Of a DNA stretch of 34,281 nt, positions 32,340-34,281 are shown one piece after another. The notes under the pieces are model-generated. The model saw only the letters and a list, made by a program, of their open reading frames with translations, had not been told where the DNA came from and did no database searches. The translations under genes were made by a program, and so were the position numbers. This DNA comes from Phascolarctobacterium_A sp034086985 (GTDB taxonomy: Bacteria > Bacillota > Negativicutes > Acidaminococcales > Acidaminococcaceae), in the NCBI GenBank assembly GCA_034086985.1, contig JAXDZG010000014.1, forward strand, positions 1 to 34,281. The letters run 5' to 3'. Numbering within the stretch: the stretch's first letter is position 1; every line of letters starts with the position of its first letter.

Positions 32340-32370
32340 CAACCGCAGTCCATTCTCTGGGCTGCGGTTG
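32340..32370 (+). terminator. CCGCAATCC-family hairpin, copy B (after the Crp/Fnr-family gene)
   Basis: 13-bp stem CAACCGCAGTCCA/TGGGCTGCGGTTG, loop TTCTC. Compared with copy A an A-T pair is replaced by G-C, a compensated change. It starts 12 bases after the stop but is followed by CTTCATGTT rather than a T run. Confidence 0.7.
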
Positions 32371-32380
32371 CTTCATGTTA

Positions 32381-32413
32381 GGGTACCAAAACGTTACTCG
32401 AAACAGGTGTTTA
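32381..32413 (+). repeat. 33-bp spacer block, copy B
   Basis: Begins GGGTACCAAAACG and ends GTGTTTA; 31 of 33 positions equal copy A. Like copy A it lies between the CCGCAATCC hairpin and a second terminator, in a convergent gene spacer. Confidence 0.8.
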
Positions 32414-32450
32414 TGTCAAAAGTTATGCAAGCAGCTCTCTCAAAGAAATA

Positions 32451-32483
32451 GCCCCCGGCGCAAATTGCGCCGAGGGCTTTTTT
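32451..32483. terminator. Hairpin between the Crp/Fnr-family and XRE genes
   Basis: A 13-bp stem (32451-32463 with 32465-32477) with one C-A mismatch on plus, which is a G-U pair on minus. Six T follow on the plus strand. Minus-strand T content is poorer (TATTTC). It lies 25 bases from the convergent XRE gene. Confidence 0.8.
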
Positions 32484-32507
32484 CTTAGTGCTATAACAAT
32501 TTCGTGG

Positions 32508-32864
32508 TCAGCCTTCAGGATTCTTCTTTTCTAACTCTATTAACACTGCAATACTCTGTTCCACCTCCAAAGGCGAAACATTCAAAGCGGTATACAGTCT
32601 TAAAAGGGTATCACGGCAGGGTTCACAGCTAGCATGCAGTATTCTGCTGATGGTGCGGGTCGTAACCCCGGATTTACAAGCCAAATCCTTGATCTTCATA
32701 TCCTTTTCCCAAAGCTGCTCTTCAAGGTATTTTCCTAGGCATTTTCCATACAATTCAGAGGCTGATAATGCACAGCTCTTAGGTGCTTCCTTAGGCTTTT
32801 CTTGTTGCCGTTCCTTGGTTTGGATATATCCATTTCTTTCGTTATCCTTCACATATTTCATCAT
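32508..32864 (-). CDS. XRE-type helix-turn-helix regulator
   Basis: 118 aa from ATG 32864 (or 117 from 32861), just after a GGGGG ribosome site; 41 further in-frame codons upstream run through the divergent control region and are rejected. The N-terminus (MMKYVKDNERNGYIQTKERQQEKP) is charged and flexible. The helix-turn-helix is about 55-105: MKIKDLACKSGVTTRTISRIL then LLRLYTALNVSPLEVEQS, a lambda-repressor-like fold. Three cysteines lie in or near it (C..SGV, ASCEPC). Divergent from the sigma-like gene, which it may regulate. Confidence 0.8.
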   Translation of the reverse strand: MMKYVKDNERNGYIQTKERQQEKPKEAPKSCALSASELYGKCLGKYLEEQLWEKDMKIKDLACKSGVTTRTISRILHASCEPCRDTLLRLYTALNVSPLEVEQSIAVLIELEKKNPEG

Positions 32865-32962
32865 GCAACCCCCTTTTTTATAAAGATTACATGATAAAAT
32901 GGTGCTTATTAAAAAACAGGACACATATGTCTTATTTTCCATAATTAAGAATTTTCTTATGG

Positions 32963-33065
32963 TATAATGTTCTTGGTTGGGGACCAACTCAGTACAGTAC
33001 GGAATCCGTCATACGGTGGCGTTCAAGACATATGAGCTTGGGCGTACTCATAGGAAGAGGTTGAG
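32963..33065 (+). promoter_or_regulatory. Extended -10 promoter and structured leader of the sigma-like gene
   Basis: TGGTATAAT (-10 at 32963-32968) is followed by about 90 untranslated bases with several short hairpins: GTTGG-GGA-CCAAC, two competing pairs ACGG-AAT-CCGT and CCGT-CAT-ACGG that share CCGT, and ATGAG/CTCAT just before AGGAAGAGG. The mutually exclusive stems near a ribosome site suggest a regulatory leader. I do not recognise a known riboswitch class. Confidence 0.5.
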
Positions 33066-33125
33066 ATAAGACGATTAAGTAAAAAGCAAAACTATAATAC
33101 TTTTACTGCCACAGAATTAAAAAAT

Positions 33126-33671
33126 TTGATAACCGCAGCGCAAAGCTGTGACCAAAGAGCCATTGACAGGCTCTGCGAAGCATTCAGACCTTTGATTATT
33201 ACAGAGGCCTACAGAAGCTATGTTGTCGGAAAACTCGGTCAGGATGCCGAAAATACTGCTTGGGAGATATTTTTGGAGTTTATCCAAAGCTACCACGGGA
33301 ATAAGTATCGGCTGCTGCCGGGATTAATCCAAAAGCATTTATATTATGAACTGCTCCATAAGGTGTATCCGGAAAATCCTACATCTGTGCAACCAGAGCT
33401 TGTTCTGGATGAAACAGATGGGGATGGCAAAAGGCTTTTTGATATACCATATAACAGCAAAGCCTTTGACAATGTTGCAAGCAGCAGCTATATTAAAGCC
33501 CTTTTGCAATCTCTTACCCAAAAGCAGCGTGACATTATAATGTCCACAATAATTGGAGAGCAGAGCCTTGATGAATATCGCCTTCAGCATGGCATAAGCT
33601 TTAAGGTTGCCTTTTTGCGCCAGCAAACTGCTCTAGCAAAGCTCAGGGAAGCTATTAAAGGGGTTTCTTGA
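33126..33671 (+). CDS. Sigma-70-like protein (regions 2 and 4), start uncertain
   Basis: 181 aa from TTG 33126. Region 2-like helices about 1-80 (CDQRAIDRLCEAFRPLIITEAYR, ENTAWEIFLEFIQSYHG) and a region 4-like helix-turn-helix about 125-178 (LLQSLTQKQRDIIMSTIIGEQSLDEY, FLRQQTALAKLREAI). Coding character extends upstream without a stop to a TAG at 33051 (...RRLSKKQNYNTFTATELKN before the TTG), so the true protein is probably about 201 aa. No ATG, GTG or TTG is there, but an ATA at 33066 stands 5 bases after AGGAAGAGG. Probably an accessory or ECF-like sigma factor for genes to the right. Confidence 0.75.
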   Translation: MITAAQSCDQRAIDRLCEAFRPLIITEAYRSYVVGKLGQDAENTAWEIFLEFIQSYHGNKYRLLPGLIQKHLYYELLHKVYPENPTSVQPELVLDETDGDGKRLFDIPYNSKAFDNVASSSYIKALLQSLTQKQRDIIMSTIIGEQSLDEYRLQHGISFKVAFLRQQTALAKLREAIKGVS

Positions 33672-33750
33672 AAGCTGTCCAAAGTAACTCTCTTTTCGCG
33701 CTCTTTTATTGTCCATAATGCGGGATACGCTATATAACTAAATCACATTA

Positions 33751-33797
33751 AAGACAATCTACAGGTTTAAAAAGCTTGTAGATTGTCTTATTTTTTT
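33751..33797 (+). terminator. Terminator of the sigma-like gene
   Basis: Perfect 13-bp stem AAGACAATCTACA/TGTAGATTGTCTT (33751-33763 with 33777-33789), 13-nt loop, then A and seven T. It lies 80 bases past the stop codon. Confidence 0.9.
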
Positions 33798-33807
33798 ACA
33801 CTAGGGT

Positions 33808-33827
33808 GTATTTACTAAAGTAAATAC
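33808..33827. repeat. Palindrome GTATTTACT-AA-AGTAAATAC
   Basis: A perfect 9-bp inverted repeat around AA. The TATTTAC/GTAAATA theme recurs in the inner arms of the larger element at 33922-33979, so a shared binding protein is possible. A purine-rich stretch (33836-33892) follows; I see no credible gene in it. Confidence 0.6.
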
Positions 33828-33893
33828 TACGGATTTGAAGAGCAAGAAGAAAAAGAAGAAAGAAACCTACAAAGAAAGAAGTAAAAGAAGAAT

Positions 33894-34007
33894 TCACTTA
33901 TATAATGCGGTTTTTGGGGCATTTATTTACCATCGGGTGTAAAAATTTTTTATTTTTTTTGAGGGCAATGGTAAATAAAACGCGTTTTTTCCGCATTATA
34001 TAAGTGA
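33894..34007. repeat. 114-bp nested inverted repeat
   Basis: Outer arms TCACTTATATAATGCGG (33894-33910) and its exact complement (33991-34007), 17 bp. Inner arms TTTATTTACCAT (33922-33933) and ATGGTAAATAAA (33968-33979), 12 bp perfect. The 34-base centre is rich in A and T. Each outer arm contains TATAAT reading inward. No target-site duplication is evident at the edges. It fills the space between the sigma-like gene and the amidase; 34008-34109 then holds a C-rich run (34040-34054) and the amidase ribosome site. Confidence 0.9.
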
Positions 34008-34109
34008 GAGGGTTTTAATAACGTCGAACTTCTTCCACCGCCCCCCTCTCCCCCAAAGTGCACACCGGTTAAACACGAGTAAGGCAGCGCGGTGAGAAAG
34101 GAAAATGCT

Positions 34110-34281
34110 ATGCAAGTTTTTAATCCCAGTCAAATCTCTTTAGCCCAGCTTCTTAAAGAAGCACGTGCCAATCGTGGCAAAATCAAGCACATCTACCTGC
34201 ACTGGACAGCAGGAAGGTATGATCAATTTTTTGATGATTACCATCTCAACATCGACGGCGAAGGCAGAGTATACAAAACCT
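34110..34281 (+). CDS. N-acetylmuramoyl-L-alanine amidase-like protein, 5' part only
   Basis: The gene runs off the window; 57 codons are seen. ATG 34110 has AAAGGA 7 bases upstream; an ATG at 34105 soon stops. The start MQVFNPSQISLAQLLKEARA is followed by IKHIYLHWTAGRYDQFFDDY and HLNIDGEGRVYKT: the LHWTAG strand with the zinc His and the DYHxxID.xG turn of phage-type amidase_2/PGRP domains. No signal peptide, as in prophage or holin-dependent lysins. It would cut the glycan-peptide bond of peptidoglycan. Proximity to a sigma-like gene suggests a controlled lysis or prophage-derived unit. Confidence 0.8.
   Translation, partial: MQVFNPSQISLAQLLKEARANRGKIKHIYLHWTAGRYDQFFDDYHLNIDGEGRVYKT

Noticed and set aside
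33032..33671. Programmed +1 frameshift joining ATG 33032 to the sigma-like frame at GGT TGA
   Set aside because: The slip from GGT to GTT would be poorly paired, unlike the prfB CTT TGA site, and the short frame lacks a good ribosome site; an odd start codon is simpler.
33829..33940. Short Lys-rich open frame in the purine tract (TTG start)
   Set aside because: It is explained by the A/G-rich sequence, has no ribosome site and runs into the nested inverted repeat.

Overview
The window reads as chromosome of a low-to-mid G+C Gram-positive-lineage anaerobe. It has a PolC-type replicase, the Bacillota-style cluster pyrH-frr-uppS-cdsA-dxr-rseP-ispG-proS-polC, desulfoferrodoxin, a 2[4Fe-4S] ferredoxin and consistent AGGAGG-type ribosome sites. 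The gene content and protein style suggest a Negativicutes member, possibly near Phascolarctobacterium/Acidaminococcaceae. That placement is recognition, not a database result.

Layout. 1-2460: two unrecognised minus-strand genes, each with its own terminator. 2651-2940: a tRNA-Gln(CTG)-tRNA-Glu(CTC) operon with a clear promoter and terminator. 3047-17235, all minus strand: YajQ, a DUF3783 protein, then a long housekeeping block read as pyrH, frr, a small PASTA-like protein and ferredoxin (then a terminator), followed by uppS, cdsA, dxr, rseP, ispG, proS, mgtC-like and polC. Stops and starts often touch (TAATG), which implies coupling. The block joins UMP kinase and ribosome recycling, isoprenoid and undecaprenyl precursor synthesis, CDP-DAG synthesis, envelope proteolysis, Pro-tRNA charging and replication. 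17421-17957 is an ECF transporter S component. 18032-22361 is a complete phosphate regulon unit, pstS-pstC-pstA-pstB-phoU, with an attenuator-like hairpin after pstS and four Pho-box-like hexamers at 11-bp period upstream. 22496-22879 is superoxide reductase on the plus strand.

22948-32483 is accessory: a lipoprotein joining a solute-binding protein to a 5'-nucleotidase C-terminal-like domain, a gene remnant, a Phd/PIN toxin-antitoxin pair, DUF554, an orphan pilin-like protein, and a four-gene minus-strand cluster (DUF3100 membrane protein, small membrane protein, metal-dependent deaminase/amidohydrolase, TSUP permease) divergent from a Crp/Fnr-family regulator. Its spacers carry a repeated set of hairpins plus a 33-bp conserved block. 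32508-34281 (end of window): an XRE-type regulator divergent from a sigma-70-like gene with a structured leader and no ordinary start codon, then a 114-bp nested inverted repeat, then the start of an amidase gene.

The points most worth a second look: PstS appears circularly permuted (the usual C-terminal half comes first); PolC lacks its internal proofreading exonuclease domain; the modular spacer repeats conserve RNA pairing; and the sigma-like/inverted repeat/amidase module at the right edge.
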